A model generated the notes under the pieces. It saw only the letters and a list, made by a program, of their open reading frames with translations. It was not told where the DNA came from and made no database searches. A DNA stretch of 64,000 nucleotides from Linanthus parryae (lineage: Eukaryota > Streptophyta > Magnoliopsida > Ericales > Polemoniaceae): positions 70,426,994 through 70,490,993 of the forward strand of contig JALGPY010000001.1 in assembly GCA_023055425.1 (NCBI GenBank). Direction: 5' to 3'. Shown here piece after piece: positions 46,868 through 59,500 of the stretch (position 1 is the stretch's first letter; each line of letters begins with the position of its first letter). The position numbers were made by a program, and so were the translations under genes.

Positions 46868-47158
46868 CTATTGCTCTTCTCCTGAGACCTCTGCATCGTC
46901 AGCCTGTTCTTCAGCTTGTTCTCCTTGTTCTTCAGATTTCTTTCCATGAGCTTCCTCATCCTTCATATTTTCAACAACCTCATCAAGCAACTTGTCTAGA
47001 TTAGTAGCTTTCTTCTCAATTTTTTCTGCAGCAGCTTCCTCATCATCTGCCTCCTCTTCAGATTGATCAAAGAGATCTTTTGATGTCAGAACAACAGGAA
47101 TACCTTTATTCTTCTTCTTCTTCTTGAGAGCTTCTCCCAAAACTTCATCTGAATCAAT
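46868..47158 (-). pseudogene. Element E env-like ORF, C-terminal part after B
   Basis: Reads SIDSDEVLGEALKKKKKN, then Glu/Asp-rich sequence with LDKLLDEVVENMKDEEA, ending ADDAEVSGEEQ and a stop at 46868. The start of this piece continues directly from the LEEVPSSERRDTS piece at 62175-62320 once B and one TSD are removed. The acidic tail parallels that of element D. Confidence 0.6.
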
Positions 47159-47163
47159 GCTGG
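47159..47163. repeat. TSD of element B, left (GCTGG)
   Basis: GCTGG recurs at 62175-62179. Confidence 0.88.
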
Positions 47164-47790
47164 TGTAGATAGTGCTTTCTGAGCTGACAGATCTTGGCCA
47201 CGTGGCAACCATCCAGCACACCATATTGTGCTCCACACACACTGGATCACCAGCCGAGCTGATCCATGTGGGGGCTGCGAGACAGAGCCCTCGCATACCA
47301 CCGCACGGGACCTGTAGGGACTTAGTGGTTTGGAGGCTAGAGTAAGCCCTGTCGCGTGCGAGCCAAGACCGCGCGCGACCTTTAGTAACTGTTTTGAGAG
47401 ATTTATGGCACAAGCTCCATAAACCCGGTCAATCCGGTCAAACCCGGTCAACCTCGTAACGGTTCCGGTATTCGCGCACCACGTGCTGTAACGGTCCCTA
47501 TATACTCGGACGAACGTGCCGTTATGGTTAAGCTAATTAAGCCGCCATCAATGGGCGCATTAACCACACTACAACGGTCACGTTCCCTGCTATATATAGG
47601 ACGTTAACCTTTCCATACAAAGGAGAACACACTGGCCATACGCGGAAGCTCTGCCAAATCTCTGTCTCTCTCTCAGACATTACTACTGACTTACTCTCTC
47701 CCTACACACAACCCCACTCTTCCTGTGCGATCCTTGATCCTCTACATACGGTATACACGGAGGTCTCCCCGCCGGAATCTCTTGTGCACA
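47164..47790 (+). repeat. Element B 5' LTR
   Basis: 627 bp with a TATATATA box at 47591-47598. About 99% like the 3' LTR by eye. It is related to the element A LTRs in the same order of blocks. Confidence 0.93.
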
Positions 47791-47830
47791 TTTTGGTGAA
47801 CCCGACGTGAACTTACCAGCAAAAGCAACC

Positions 47831-49753
47831 ATGTCTCAGGAGGATGATATCAGCAACAGATCGCCTTCCACCGAAAACGCCTCGGGAGAGGGAACCCGCC
47901 GTACTCCTACCACTCCCGGCGAGACACCGACGCTAGAGTCTTTGGACGCCACTGTTCAAGGCCAGGCGAAAGCTCTCAAGGCCCAATCCGAGCAGCTAGA
48001 ACGGATCTTGGTCGTTCTGGGTACCCTTGCACCAAACCCTTCGTCAGCCACCGCCGTCTCTCAAGGAGGAGGAGGCCCTACTGCTTCTCTACCGGGAGTG
48101 TCAACCACGCCTCCCAACCCTAATCTGCAGACTCCACCGACAACTGCGCAGCTGCCTTCGATTCAGGGGTCAACAGCTCAGATGTTGCCTCTCACTGCTC
48201 ACACTCCTCAGCCCTCGACTTTGGCATCTAATCCGACTTTGCAGTACCCCTTGCCTCCTCCAACGGCGATTTGGGGCAATGCGAGTAGTCCATATGTCCC
48301 CAATCCTTTGACGGCGTATGTGTCGCCCCCACCTGCGGCAACCCCTCCTTCAGCTGCCGAAGGAAGCATTCCAGAGTGCATGACGTCTCTGCAGAAGCGC
48401 ATGGACACTATTCTGGCTCATCAGTCATTCGCGGATACTATTATCCCAAAGCTGGACAACGATCCACCCATCCCACGGGAGATCTATCTCATGCCTAACC
48501 CCGCGGGGTACAAAGCTCCTAAATGGGACAAGTTCGAGGATGTCAACGGAAACACCCATGAACATGTCATGCGTTTCATTGATGTCATGGGACCATACGG
48601 AGCCGATCCCAAACTGCTGATGCGAGAGTTCCCAAAATCTTTAGGGAACGTGGCGTACAAGTGGTACCGAACGTTGGAAGCCGGATCCGTGAAGACTTGG
48701 GACGACATGGTCCAGAAGTTCTACACCAAATTCTTCCAGATGGAAGAAAAGGTGACAATGATTCATCTCTCGCGGATGTATCAGAAGCGCGAGGAGGACG
48801 GGATCACTTTCATCAAGAAATTCAAGGCGAAATCCTTGGAGCGCAAAGATCCAATGCTCGAAAGCCGGCTCGTAGAGATATGCCTGCAGTGCATGCGAGA
48901 TGAATACAAAGGTATGCTCATTAATTTGCAAACACCTACGTTTTCAAAGTTAATTGAATGCACGAAGAACATCGAGCCTATAGTCGAGAGACAGAAAAAG
49001 AAGAACGCTCCGGAGCGACCTCCGAGCGCCACCACCTACAAGATCGGGAGATTCAGTTAAAAGAGGGGACGAGAAGCTGAGGTCAATACAGTTTCACCCC
49101 AGAAGCAAGCGAAGGTTGTGAACTTTGACGTACCACCCCTACCATGCTCGGTAGAGGAGGCAAGCGACCTCTGCATACAGTGGCGTAAGGACGGTGTCCT
49201 ACCGCCACTCGAGAAAATACCCTCCAAGGAGATGGTGAGAGACCCCAAGTGGTGCGAATACCACGGCAAGGTCATGCACCCCACGGCTGAATGCAAAAAG
49301 CTCAGGTTCGCATTCGACCAGAAGATGAAGAACGGCGAGCTTATCGTCAGCGATCACCGGAAGGATGTGCGCAACAACCCGCTTCCTGCTCATGCGGAGC
49401 AGGGCTCGAAAGGCAAAGAGGTCGCCATGATCTCGATCGTCGACTTGGAAGAAGTCGCAGAGGATGGTCTACCCATCGTTGCCGAGGTCCATGAAGACGA
49501 AGACTACAGCATGGACACGGAGGATGAACGTGCCGACCGGATGAAAGGGTCGCATGGCTTCAGCAGATTCTTCGACGAGATGAATTTCTCGGAGAAATGC
49601 CGGACAGATATGACGAAAGCGATCTTGAGAATAGCGGAAGACTACGAGGAGGATCTTGTAATATCCAACGGGAAAGTCATCAGGGCGTCTCGCTCTACAG
49701 AAAAGATTATGACCTTTTCTGCCAGCGACAAGAAGACAGATGCGAGCCACTAG
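47831..49753 (+). pseudogene. Element B gag
   Basis: ATG 47831 opens MSQEDDISNRSPST. The N-terminus is Pro/Thr/Gln-rich, and the gag core (YKAPKWDKFEDVNG, YKWYRTLEAGSVKTWDDM) lies around 48510-48740. A TAA at 49058 interrupts FS-KRG where element A has Tyr. The same frame goes on to KWCEYHGKVMHPTAECKKLR (a Cys/His segment, about 49250) and an acidic region, and ends at TAG 49751, where A has Gln (SHQKTL). So two nonsense changes cut an otherwise open 640-codon frame. Confidence 0.88.
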
Positions 49754-50443
49754 AGGCCTCTGTATGTGACAGCCATTATTAACGGCGTCGAGTTCAAACG
49801 AGCATTCGTTGATGGAGGAGCAGCGGTCAACGTCGTTTCGCTCCACACACTGAAGCTAGCAGGGATCCCCGAACATAAGATCGTCAGGCGTCCATCTCCG
49901 CTGATGGGATTCGGAAGCGACTCTAGAATGACGATCGGATGGATCCGCCTGGGCGTTCAGATTGGTAAAATCAAGTGCTCAGCAAAGTTCTATGTCATAG
50001 ACGCGAACACTACATACCATATGATTATTGGTTGAGCCTGGATTCATCGCTTCGATGCGATTCCTTCAACAGCTCACCAAGTTATGAAAGCTATCTGGAA
50101 CGACAGAGTAGTCGAGATACCGGCTTCAACGAATCCATTCAACCTGGATGAAGCACATTTTAGCGAGGCGGTGTGGTTTACCGAGATGGCGGACGAACAA
50201 ACACCGGTACCATTCAACCCTACTCCTTTGCCTCTCTGGGAGGACATCAAGGACCAGTCACCTGCGGGAGTAATGGTGACAAGAGAAGATGCCAAGGATA
50301 AGCCGCCTACACGCGAAGAGGCGCCGCGTATCGCATACCATCGGAAGAATGTGTATACTCTGAAGAGAATCGCAAAGCATGACCCCGAGGGCAAGGAGAT
50401 AGAGAGCTTCTACGCCAATGGGAAGAAATGCTATCGCATATGA
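49754..50443 (+). pseudogene. Element B protease and linker
   Basis: In the same frame as gag, it reads VTAIINGVEFKRAFVDGGAA, a retropepsin-like active site in DGGA form, then IGKIKCSAKFYVIDANTTYH. A TGA at 50033 replaces the Arg that element A has in IIGRAWIH. The frame continues to ESFYANGKKCYRI, where TGA at 50441 ends it. The linker to RT goes on in another frame (50418-50600). Confidence 0.8.
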
Positions 50444-50547
50444 AGGTGCGCGGGGATGTCCTCACACGGGCACGGTGGATATCCCTGGGCAAATCAATCA
50501 AATCGAGCAAATTGCGCTAACAGAAGAGCCAATGCAGAGCACTCCAG

Positions 50548-51558
50548 ATGAGAAGCTCAAAGAAGCGCCCGAATGCATGGAAGACAGGCCAAGACCACAA
50601 AAAGCAAGAACTAAAGGAAGTGTTCCTCAGCCCGAACGAGGAAAAGAAAAGGCCAGTCTTTCTAAGTGCGGATCTCGCGAGCGAGGAGGAGCAAGGACTG
50701 CTACAACTCCTGACCGAATACAAGGATGTGTTCGCATGGGAGTATGATGAGATGCCAGGTCTGGATACGAGCATCACCATGCACCGTTTAGACATCATCC
50801 CAGGGTCTAAACCGGTAAAGCAGAGCACAAGGAGCTTCAGGCCGGAGCTTAACGTAAAAATCAAGCAGGAGATTGTCAAACTCCTGGATGCCAAATTCAT
50901 AGAGCCGAATCATCATCCCACATGGCTGGCCAACATCGTGCCAGTAGTGAAAAAGAACGGACAGCTCCGCATCTGCGTGGACTTCCGAGATCTCAATCGC
51001 TTCTGCCCAAAGGATGATTTTCCACTGCCCAATATCGATTTGCTTATCGATTCAACAGCGGGCCACCGTATGTTCAGCTTTATGGATGGTTTCAGCGGGT
51101 ACAACCAGATCAAGATGGACCCCGAAGACGCGCGGAAAACTGCATTCATCACTCCGGTGGGGGTGTTCAACTACACAGTGATGCCGTTCGGTCTTAAGAA
51201 CGCGGGTGCGACTTATCAGCGGGCCATGATGGCTCTATTCCACGACATGATGCACAAAGAAGTGGAATTCTATGTGGATGACCTGGTGGTTAAATCCAAG
51301 CACGAAGCAGATCACCTCGCAGATCTACGGAAGGTGTTCAACAGATGTAGACGTTTTCAACTAAAGATGAATCCCATGAAATGCGCATTTGGGGTAACAT
51401 CAGGGAAGTTCTTGGGATGCGTAGTCCATCGCCAAGGAATCGAGCCTGACCCTGCGAAAGTATCAGCCATAACCAGCATGACGCCGCCCCATAACCAGAG
51501 TACCTTGAAAACATTCTTGGGAAAGCTATCATATCTGCGAAGATTCATCCCAGCATGA
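50548..51558 (+). pseudogene. Element B reverse transcriptase
   Basis: A 336-codon frame with WLANIVPVVKKNGQLRICVD, FRDLNRFCPKDDFPLPNID, VMPFGLKNAGATYQRAMM and the intact FYVDD box near 51268-51282. The frame ends at RRFIPA and a TGA. Compared with element A, about 16 residues are missing there and the frame shifts before the RNase H part resumes at about 51556. RT itself looks catalytically complete. Confidence 0.9.
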
Positions 51559-51572
51559 CGCCGCATACAAAT

Positions 51573-54142
51573 GGGCTCCGGAGCACGAAGCCGCATTCGA
51601 AAAGCTGAAGGATTTGCTGACGTCTTCAAAAATAATGATCGCACCTCAATTGGGATCACCGCTTCCGCTATATCTGACATCAACAAGGAGATCTACAGGA
51701 GCGATCTTGGCTCAGGAATATGAAGGCCAAGAGAGACCTATCTACTACATCTCTCGCATCGTGCAGCCTGCCGAATCAAGGTACACAGACATCGAACGTC
51801 ATTGCCTTGCCTTATTCTTTGTGATAGAGAAGCTGAGACACTATTTCGCATCACCCAAAGTAGTAGTGGTCACCAAGAGCGACCCCATACGATATTTGCT
51901 AACTCACACTACTCCTGGCGGGAGATTGGCAAAATGGTACATGACCATCTCTCAATATGATATCACGTGCGTGCGACCGCGAGCGATCAAGTCGCAGGCG
52001 GTAGCGGATCTGTTGGCACAGTTCCCCGATAACAGCCACGAGCCCGTGATCGAGGAAGAGCTCGAAGGCCCTGAGATCTATGCAATTGACGTGCCCTATT
52101 GGACGCTTCACTTTGACGGCTCGTCCACAAGGAAAGGCGGAGGCGTTGGGATAGTCTTGACCAAACCAGATGGGGAGGTCATACAGATGTCCGCAAAGCT
52201 CGACTTCGCAGTCACAAACAATGAAGCAGAATATGAAGCCCTCATAGCGGGACTGCGCGCAGCAAAAGCTTTGGAAGTAAGCAATCTGACGGTCATGGGA
52301 GACTCCAAGTTGATCGTCAAGCAAGCCTCGGGCGAATACGGTTTGAAGGAGATTAACCTTCTGTCTTACCGCACCTTAGTGCAAAAGCTGGTACAGCAGT
52401 TTTGCGATGTGAGGTACGAGCACAAGCCTCGAGCAGACAACAGGCACGCAGACGCTTTAGCAACCTTGGGATCTAAGGTCAGCACAGACAAATGTCCCGC
52501 AAGGATTTCCATTGAAGTGCGAACATCGTCGGCATTGACAGAAGATACGTGCGATGACGAACACATGGATGACACAGATTGGAGAAAAGCAATCCTACAA
52601 GCTATTGCGAAAGGCACAAGCAGTGAAATCTGGGCACTCACAAAAGGGTACTGCATCCATGACAACACCCTTTACTATAAGGGTCCCAGCGGAATACTCA
52701 TGCGATGCGTCTCCGAGCAAGAGGGACAACAGTTGTTAGAAAAGATTCACCAACATGCTTGCGGAGAAAGCGAGGTGTCGATCTACAGGAAGGCTCAGAG
52801 ATATGGCATTCATTGGCCAGACATGTCAACAGCCGCAGCCCTGATACAAGGGAAGTGCGAGAGTTGCGCACTAATCAAAGATTCTCTACTCATCGCCCTA
52901 ACCGATGACGACACGGACTGGAGGAAGCCACTATTTGATTTCCTCACCCAGGGCACTGTGCCCGAATCAAGAAAAGAAGCCGAGAAATTGAAAAGGAAAG
53001 CATCTCGATATGTAGTACAGGAAAACCTGCTTTGGCGAAGAGGTCACGAGGGCAACTTGCTGCGATGTCTAGACGGCAGAGAAGAACAAGAAGTCATGGA
53101 CCTTTCTCATCAGGTGGAACACCAAGGAGGTGCGAAATTATGCAGGCAGCTCCTCTCAATTGGATATTTCTGGCCCACGATGGAGGTTGATTGCCGCACC
53201 AAAGTACGACGCTGCCAGGAATGTCAATTCAAAGGAAACCTGGTGCACGCTCCCGCCGTGGATCTACATGCATTAGGGACGCCATGGCCATTTCACACAT
53301 GGGCTCTGGACTTCATCGGTCCCATCCGACCAACGTCGCACGGGAATCATTTCATTCTCACCGCAACTGAGCTATTCACCAAGTGTGTGGAAGCAATACC
53401 ACTGAAGACGGAAAATGCGCTGGCTGTGGTCAACTTCATCCAGGAAAGCATCATATGCAGGTTCGGAATCCCAAACACCATTCTTTCAGATAACGGTACT
53501 CCTTTTGTTAATCGCCAGGTGGCTGCGAAATTAGCGGAGTACAATATCAGGCAGATATGTTCTACCCCTTATTACCCGAAGGGAAATGGACAAGCTGAAG
53601 CGACCAACAAAACGCTGTTGAGAATTTTGAGCAAGATGGTCGCAGATGACCACAAGAAGTGGGCCGACTCTCTAAGCATAGCTCTGTGGGCCTACCGAAC
53701 TTCTCCAAGGACACCCACGGGGGCCTCACCATTTCTACTATGTTATGGGGCCGAAGCTGTGGTACCTGCGGAGGTGAGAGTCAATTCGGCAAGATTAGCC
53801 TTCCACGCACTCTACGAAAATCAACGCGATCATGACTTAGTCTTGCTAGAGGAAAAGCGAGAACAAGCCAAAAGGACCAACAAGCGATATCAAGAAAGGA
53901 TTGCTCGCGCTTACAATAAGAAAGTCCAGCGAAGAGATTTCGCAATTGGAGACTTGGTCCTGCGCGCATCTGACCACTGCATGCGAGAAGCGACTCACCC
54001 AAAGTTCGCAGCCAATTGGGAAGGACCCTTCGAAGTCACAGAAGTCTTCGACAGTGGCTATTGCAGCATACGAAGGTTGCACGGCACAACCTCAACCCCG
54101 AGTTCAGTTAACATGCGCTGGATTAAGAAGTACTATCCCTGA
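51573..54142 (+). pseudogene. Element B RNase H, second RNase H and integrase
   Basis: The continuous frame to 54142 first carries the RT-linked RNase H (RSTGAILAQEYEGQERPIYY, ESRYTDIERHCLALFF). A second archaeal-type RNase H follows, with acidic residues in LHFDGSSTRK, NNEAEYEALI, VMGDSKLIVK and RADNRHADALA. Integrase then has an HHCC zinc site (HQVEHQGG ... CQECQFKG, about 53107-53230) and the DDE core in WALDFIGPI, LSDNGTPFV and GQAEATNKTLL. No chromodomain follows. The double RNase H defines the Tat lineage. This segment is open, but cut off from RT by the deletion and shift at about 51556. Confidence 0.9.
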
Positions 54143-54349
54143 CTTCTCTCATTGCATACGTTTTATTATAACGTCGCCTAATCTCTTGTATGGTTACGAT
54201 TTACACAATCTCCTCTCCCATATGAGAGGATTGTAATCTCATCTCTCCCATATGAGAGCATTATAATAAGAAAATTCTCCCAAATGAGAAACTTTATATT
54301 TCTGGATGTCGATTTTACTTTATTAGTTTGCTATAACTGTTAAAAATAA
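54143..54349 (+). other. Spacer after integrase of B
   Basis: Short non-coding stretch with three CTCCCA(T/A)ATGAGA-like inverted motifs (54208-54292). They could form small hairpins. Confidence 0.5.
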
Positions 54350-55165
54350 GTTATCCGCTACAATAGCCTATGCAAATGCGATCTTAATTGATCATTTAAG
54401 CCTATATGTTACGATAGCAGCCTATGCAAATGCGATCTTAATTGATCATTTAAGCCTATCTGTTACGATAGCAGCCTATGCAAATGCGATCTTAATTGAT
54501 CATCTAAGCCTATCTGTTACGATAGCAGCCTATGCAAATGCGATCTTAATTGATCATTTAAGCCTATCTGTTACGATAGCAGCCTATGCAAATGCGATCT
54601 TAATTGATCATTTAAGCCTATCTGTTACGATAGCAGCCTATGCAAATGCGATCTTAATTGATCATCTAAGCCTATCTGTTACGATAGCAGCCTATGCAAA
54701 TGCGATCTGAATCGATCATTCAAGCCTATCTGTTACGATAGCAGCCGATGCAAATGCAATCTGAATTGATCATCCAAGCCTATCTGTTGCGATAGCAGCC
54801 TATGCAAATGCGATCTCTATTGATCTTCTAAAGCATATCTGTTACGATAGCGACTCATGCGCAAAATGATCTTAGTTTATCTTTTAAAGCCTATCTGTTA
54901 CGATAGCAACTCATTCGCAAAATGATCTTAATTGATCTTCTAAAGCCTATCTGTTGCGATAACAACTCATACGAAAGATGATCTCAATTGATCTTCTAGT
55001 AAAGCCTATCTGCCACGATAGTAACTCGCACCACTTAACGATCTTAATTGATCTACTAAAAGACTATCTGCTACGATAGCAATATTGTGAAAATGATCTT
55101 AAGTGATCCACAAAGGCCAATCACAAGCCCATCTGCCAGGATGGCACAGCTGCGAAAATATGATC
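54350..55165. repeat. 54-bp tandem-repeat array inside element B
   Basis: About 13-15 head-to-tail copies of a 54-bp unit that includes CCTATCTGTTACGATAGCAG and GCGATCTTAATTGATCA. The central copies (54400-54720) are almost identical. Those toward 55165 become longer and more diverged (GCGAAAATGATCTT variants). Tat/Ogre elements are known to carry such arrays in this interval. Confidence 0.92.
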
Positions 55166-56537
55166 TCGAACGATCTAGTGAAGCATCCGCGAATTCATAT
55201 AGCAGATCGCAAATGCGAAACCATTACATAACATTATGCAAGGCCAAATATGCCGAAACGCATGCGAAGTTGTATTTTGGTTAAAAGAGACAGCAGATAA
55301 TACAAAAGCTATTTATCATTATGAGTCGGAAAGACTTACAATTTATCTGTCTAGATAGCAGCTTACAAGCGAAAAAGCTCAAATCTAACTACGCAGCCAA
55401 CATGGCTTACAATACATTCGAAAAGTAGCTGACAAGCCAGCAAAGGCACACTACGGGAATCTTGGCTGAAAGGGATGAACCCACCGGTTCCAACACCGGC
55501 TATACAATACGCAGATCTGCGGGTGAACATCTGTCGCAGGAGGGATCTTGCTCCAAAGAGCAACATGAAGCCATACGTTCAAGATCCCAGTATTTGACAA
55601 GACCCTTGTCAGATCTGCACCCCATAACATTTGCCCAAGGAACCACCGGTTCCAGCGATCAACAGGCAAGCAGAAGCTCCAAAGGGCAAGGGCTCCTTGT
55701 AGACGGGGATGAACGCAGCGTTCCGCCACCCTGAGCTCACAAACAAAGAGGCAAGAAATCCTCCTCCAGGGATGCTGGAGGAGAATTCCGCCGTTCATTA
55801 CGAAACGGTGGCACGGTCACTTCGGCGCTGCACCTCACCGGGAGGCCGCCGGAAACATGACCTGCAAACATAATACACGAAGAAATTTCTTCGAACACAC
55901 ATGAGATATCATCTCCATCCCCTTTATGATGGTTATAAAGAGCAATAAGCCTCATAAAGTGGATCTTGGAAACTATTTCTACAGCACAAAGCGCAAACTC
56001 AGGATTCACAACTTGAAGTTGCCATGAATCAACGAAAAACAAGCGTTGAAGCCAGCAGTCGTAAGGACTCACGGCAAAGCACATTTTTTTGGGATGAAAA
56101 ACCCAAATGGCAAACACAGGGTTTATATAGACCTCGTGGAGACTCTTCAGTTGCCAAAGATGAGTCAGCAGAATTTGAAAAGAGGTAAGGCCAATCACTT
56201 ACGCCTTGAAAAGCGGTAACCATCAATTACCCTACTAAAGGCTACGACGATTCGGTTGCGTATCCTAATAAATGACGGATAGTCATGATTCGGATGGACT
56301 TCCCAACGAAAGCGTGTTTATCTGCCGAGAAATTAGCGCGAAAATCAAGCAAATAATCAATTGCTGATGTCATAATTGGATATGCACAGAGATATCCTAT
56401 CAAATCCCAGAAAGGGCAAAACGGGCAAGTAGATTCTTGTTGTTAAAAAAAAAAGAGGGGAGAAACCCTAGCAACATTACAATAATGTTTCAAACATTAC
56501 ATTAATGTTTCAGCCATTTCCTTGCTATTTTCAAAAT
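55166..56537. other. Unassigned segment between the array and the antisense gene
   Basis: Contains two modest minus-strand frames (55798-55451, 115 codons; 56198-55737, 153 codons) that I do not recognise. CCACCGGTTCC occurs near 55480 and again near 55645. The part near 56537 probably serves as 3' UTR of the antisense gene. Confidence 0.45.
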
Positions 56538-59500
56538 TCAAAAAGTCAAAAGCAAATTCTTGATCAAGGAGTCATGGGGTGCGAACTGATGGCTCAGCTT
56601 CTCTACCTGCTCCACGTCTTGCTTCAATTGCTCGCAGTTGGCATTCATCTCATGATAGAGCTTCATAGCTTCTTCAGCCTTTTGCTTCTGCTGCTCTACC
56701 TTCTGCTTTTCAGCTGCGAGGTTCTGGGGACCGAGCTGCAAGGTTACGGCTGCGCGAATCAGAGTAACTTTTTTCATAAGAAATCTGAAACCCAGTCTGC
56801 CCTGAACTTTGGTAAGGAGATTTTCGCACATGCCATGAAGCAATTCGGCGCTCTGGACAGAGATGGTCTCAGGCGTGGCCGCAGACAGCTGCTCCAAAAT
56901 CCAAATGGCTTCGGTGAGAAACAGCCTCCTGTCGAAGGGCCCTATCTCCAGAGATCTTGCGAACGATCGGGGGTAGGTGAGGCGCATCCGGACTAGCCAG
57001 TCCACATCTGTTTGCTTCAAACCTGAAGCAATGTCAAAACTAAGTTATGCTATCAAACTCGCAAATGCACCATGCGAGATGCAAACAGTAAATCACTACT
57101 TACTAGTTCCGTCGAGAATCTCACGAAGAGAGGGAATGCGCATTACTGGGGTCGTTGAAGACTGCCCTTGCTCCATGGCTCTCGAGTCAGCTGCGAGCTC
57201 TAACTCCTCATAGTTAGAAGGAAGAGTGTAGGCCGCACCAGCTGCGACTGCATTCCCAACCTGCGAGCCCCAAAAGCCCCACGCAGGAATAGGTGCCGCC
57301 GACCCAGTCATCGCCGGAGGCGAAGTGACAGCCGAGGTCGCTTGGCAAGGAACGTTCTCAGATGCGGAAGCATCGGCAGTATTTGTCCTTACTTCCTCAG
57401 CGCCAGCATGGGCATCTTCATCCATTAGCACATCACCAGCTTCAGCATCGTCGGAAAGTTCGATGATGTCCTCGAAAGGCTCACCTGCATGATCAGTAGC
57501 TGCGACGGGCTTCTCTGTATGGGGGCGCGGAATCGGAACATAGGATGCAGAAGACTGACTTCTTTGCTCCGGCGCATGTTCCTCAACATTGCCTGCGATA
57601 CAAAATGCGATGGTATGAGTTAACTCGCATTGAATAATATTTTGCTATCTTTACTTAAGCTAAGAGCAAGCACCTCCACGCGAAGGTGGGATTGAAGCCT
57701 CTTCATACACTAAAGACGAGGAACCATGTCCTATTAGTGTGTCCTCACTAAGAAAGTCTTTAAGAGGGGCGTGACCTGGGATGCGAAGAAACCAGTCATG
57801 ATCCTGTTTCAAGTTGCTAAGGCCTAGTACATGCGTATCACTCGAATGATTACCTGAGGGTTCTCCGCACTTGTTTACTAGCCAACGACGAATGTCAGCC
57901 TTTGACACACCATGCTTTAACGCACCCACAATAACATCTCTATAAGTTACTGCGAGATTGAAGATCTCACCTTTATCGCCGCCTGCGATTTCTTCAAAGT
58001 CCGCTTGGACTTGTTCCAGGGCTGCTGCATCCTCTTCTGGAACCGCATCCTCCTCCTCCGCCTGGGGAGCCACTTCTTCGGGAAGCTCATCTTCCTCGTC
58101 AACTGGACGCACTAGGTCGTCAACATGCTGCTGTTCGAGGCTTCGCTGTCTCACACGCTCGAGCTCCTCCTCTTCTCGCTGCCTTCTTCTTTCAGCAGCC
58201 TCCGCGGCTGTCTTCTTGGACTCAGCAAGAATGTCCTTGCTTATGGGATCGTTTGGAATGCCAGAATGGGTATCTCTCTTTTGTCTCTTGGCCAAAAGGC
58301 CACCAATGGTCTCATCATCATCATCATCTGCGAAGATATGATTGGTTTAAGAAAAGAAGTGCAAAGAAGTTACGATAATGGGAAAGGAAATGCGACGGGG
58401 GTACCTCCTGATTCTTCCTCATGTATCACAACTGTTCTTTCTTCTTCTTCTTCATCACTTTCTCTGGGCTCCTGCCTCTCTCCTTCTTCCTCTTGGTTGA
58501 ATGGAACGAAAGTCTCAACTGCGAGCTCTTTCCGCACTTTGCTGGGCATGCGAACTTTGCCTTTGTCTTTGACAGAAAGGGACCTCACCGGAGGAGAAGT
58601 TGGAGCACTTCTAGGGGAAGAAATTGTAATTCCCTTTTGCCTAGGTCTTTTCACTCTCGGCGCCGCAGTCGCTGGAGGGGACGGATCATCTCCGGGAGGA
58701 GACGAGGCCGGAGCATTGTCTATCAACGAGTCAGCAAAAGCATTCATGACTGCGTGAATCTTGGTCTCGACCTCAGGGTCCATCCTCCATGCTAGCCGAA
58801 ACGGCTGCATTTGTCTTCTGGTGGCAACAATGGCGTTAACCAATGACTTGGAGCAATCACCAGATGCGAATCGCCGCACATGACACTACGACAAACAGTA
58901 CAAACTAAATGTGTCAGCATAAGGAAATCAAGAAGCTTAACGCACGCGAAGAAATTGCTTACCTCAGCAAATGCCTTGCTGTTTCTGACGACATGCGTGT
59001 CGCCCTTCTTAACTGCGGCGACCTTCTCTTTCAGAATGAGGTCAGGACACAAATGGTTCTCACGATCCAACAGTGAATAGCAACCATATTCAGACTCGCT
59101 CAGACTGCAATTGGGGCGAAACGGAAAAGAATTTCTCTTGATCAAGGGGGCTCTACTTGGCTGTGCGGCCGACTGCATCTCAATCCTCGTTTGCTGGGCG
59201 ATCCAGTATGCGAGCCAGTTCTGAGAACAACCACCCTCGCGGGTCCCTGCAGGCTGCTCAAAGGGTAGATTGTTCATGAAGACTGTCTTGCACTCTTTTG
59301 TTAGCAAGCGCTTATAGCAACCTCTGATAATGGACTAGGGCCAGATTGATGGTGCCACCGCGTCAAAACCAAACTGGGGCGAAACTCGAGTGGGGTCAAC
59401 GTCCACGGTAATCCTTTCATACCTTGGTGCGAGCTCACGAATATGCTCTGCGAGGGCAGGAAGAGAACCTCGTAGACACCAGCAAAAGAACTCGCGATAG

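Noticed and set aside
47086..47451. Minus-strand frame crossing the left end of element B
   Set aside because: It joins LTR sequence with the E env-like tail. An equivalent LTR-derived frame occurs at 61230-61835, so this is a shadow of the LTR.
47791..47810. tRNA gene fragment after the LTR
   Set aside because: Only a primer-binding-site-like sequence at the expected place; no cloverleaf.
54350..55165. CRISPR-like array
   Set aside because: Units are contiguous 54-bp tandem repeats without unique spacers, inside a plant retrotransposon.
58125..58757. 210-codon plus-strand Ser/Leu-rich frame
   Set aside because: It is opposite the Glu/Arg-rich exons 2 and 3 of the antisense gene, whose codon pattern produces an open complementary frame.
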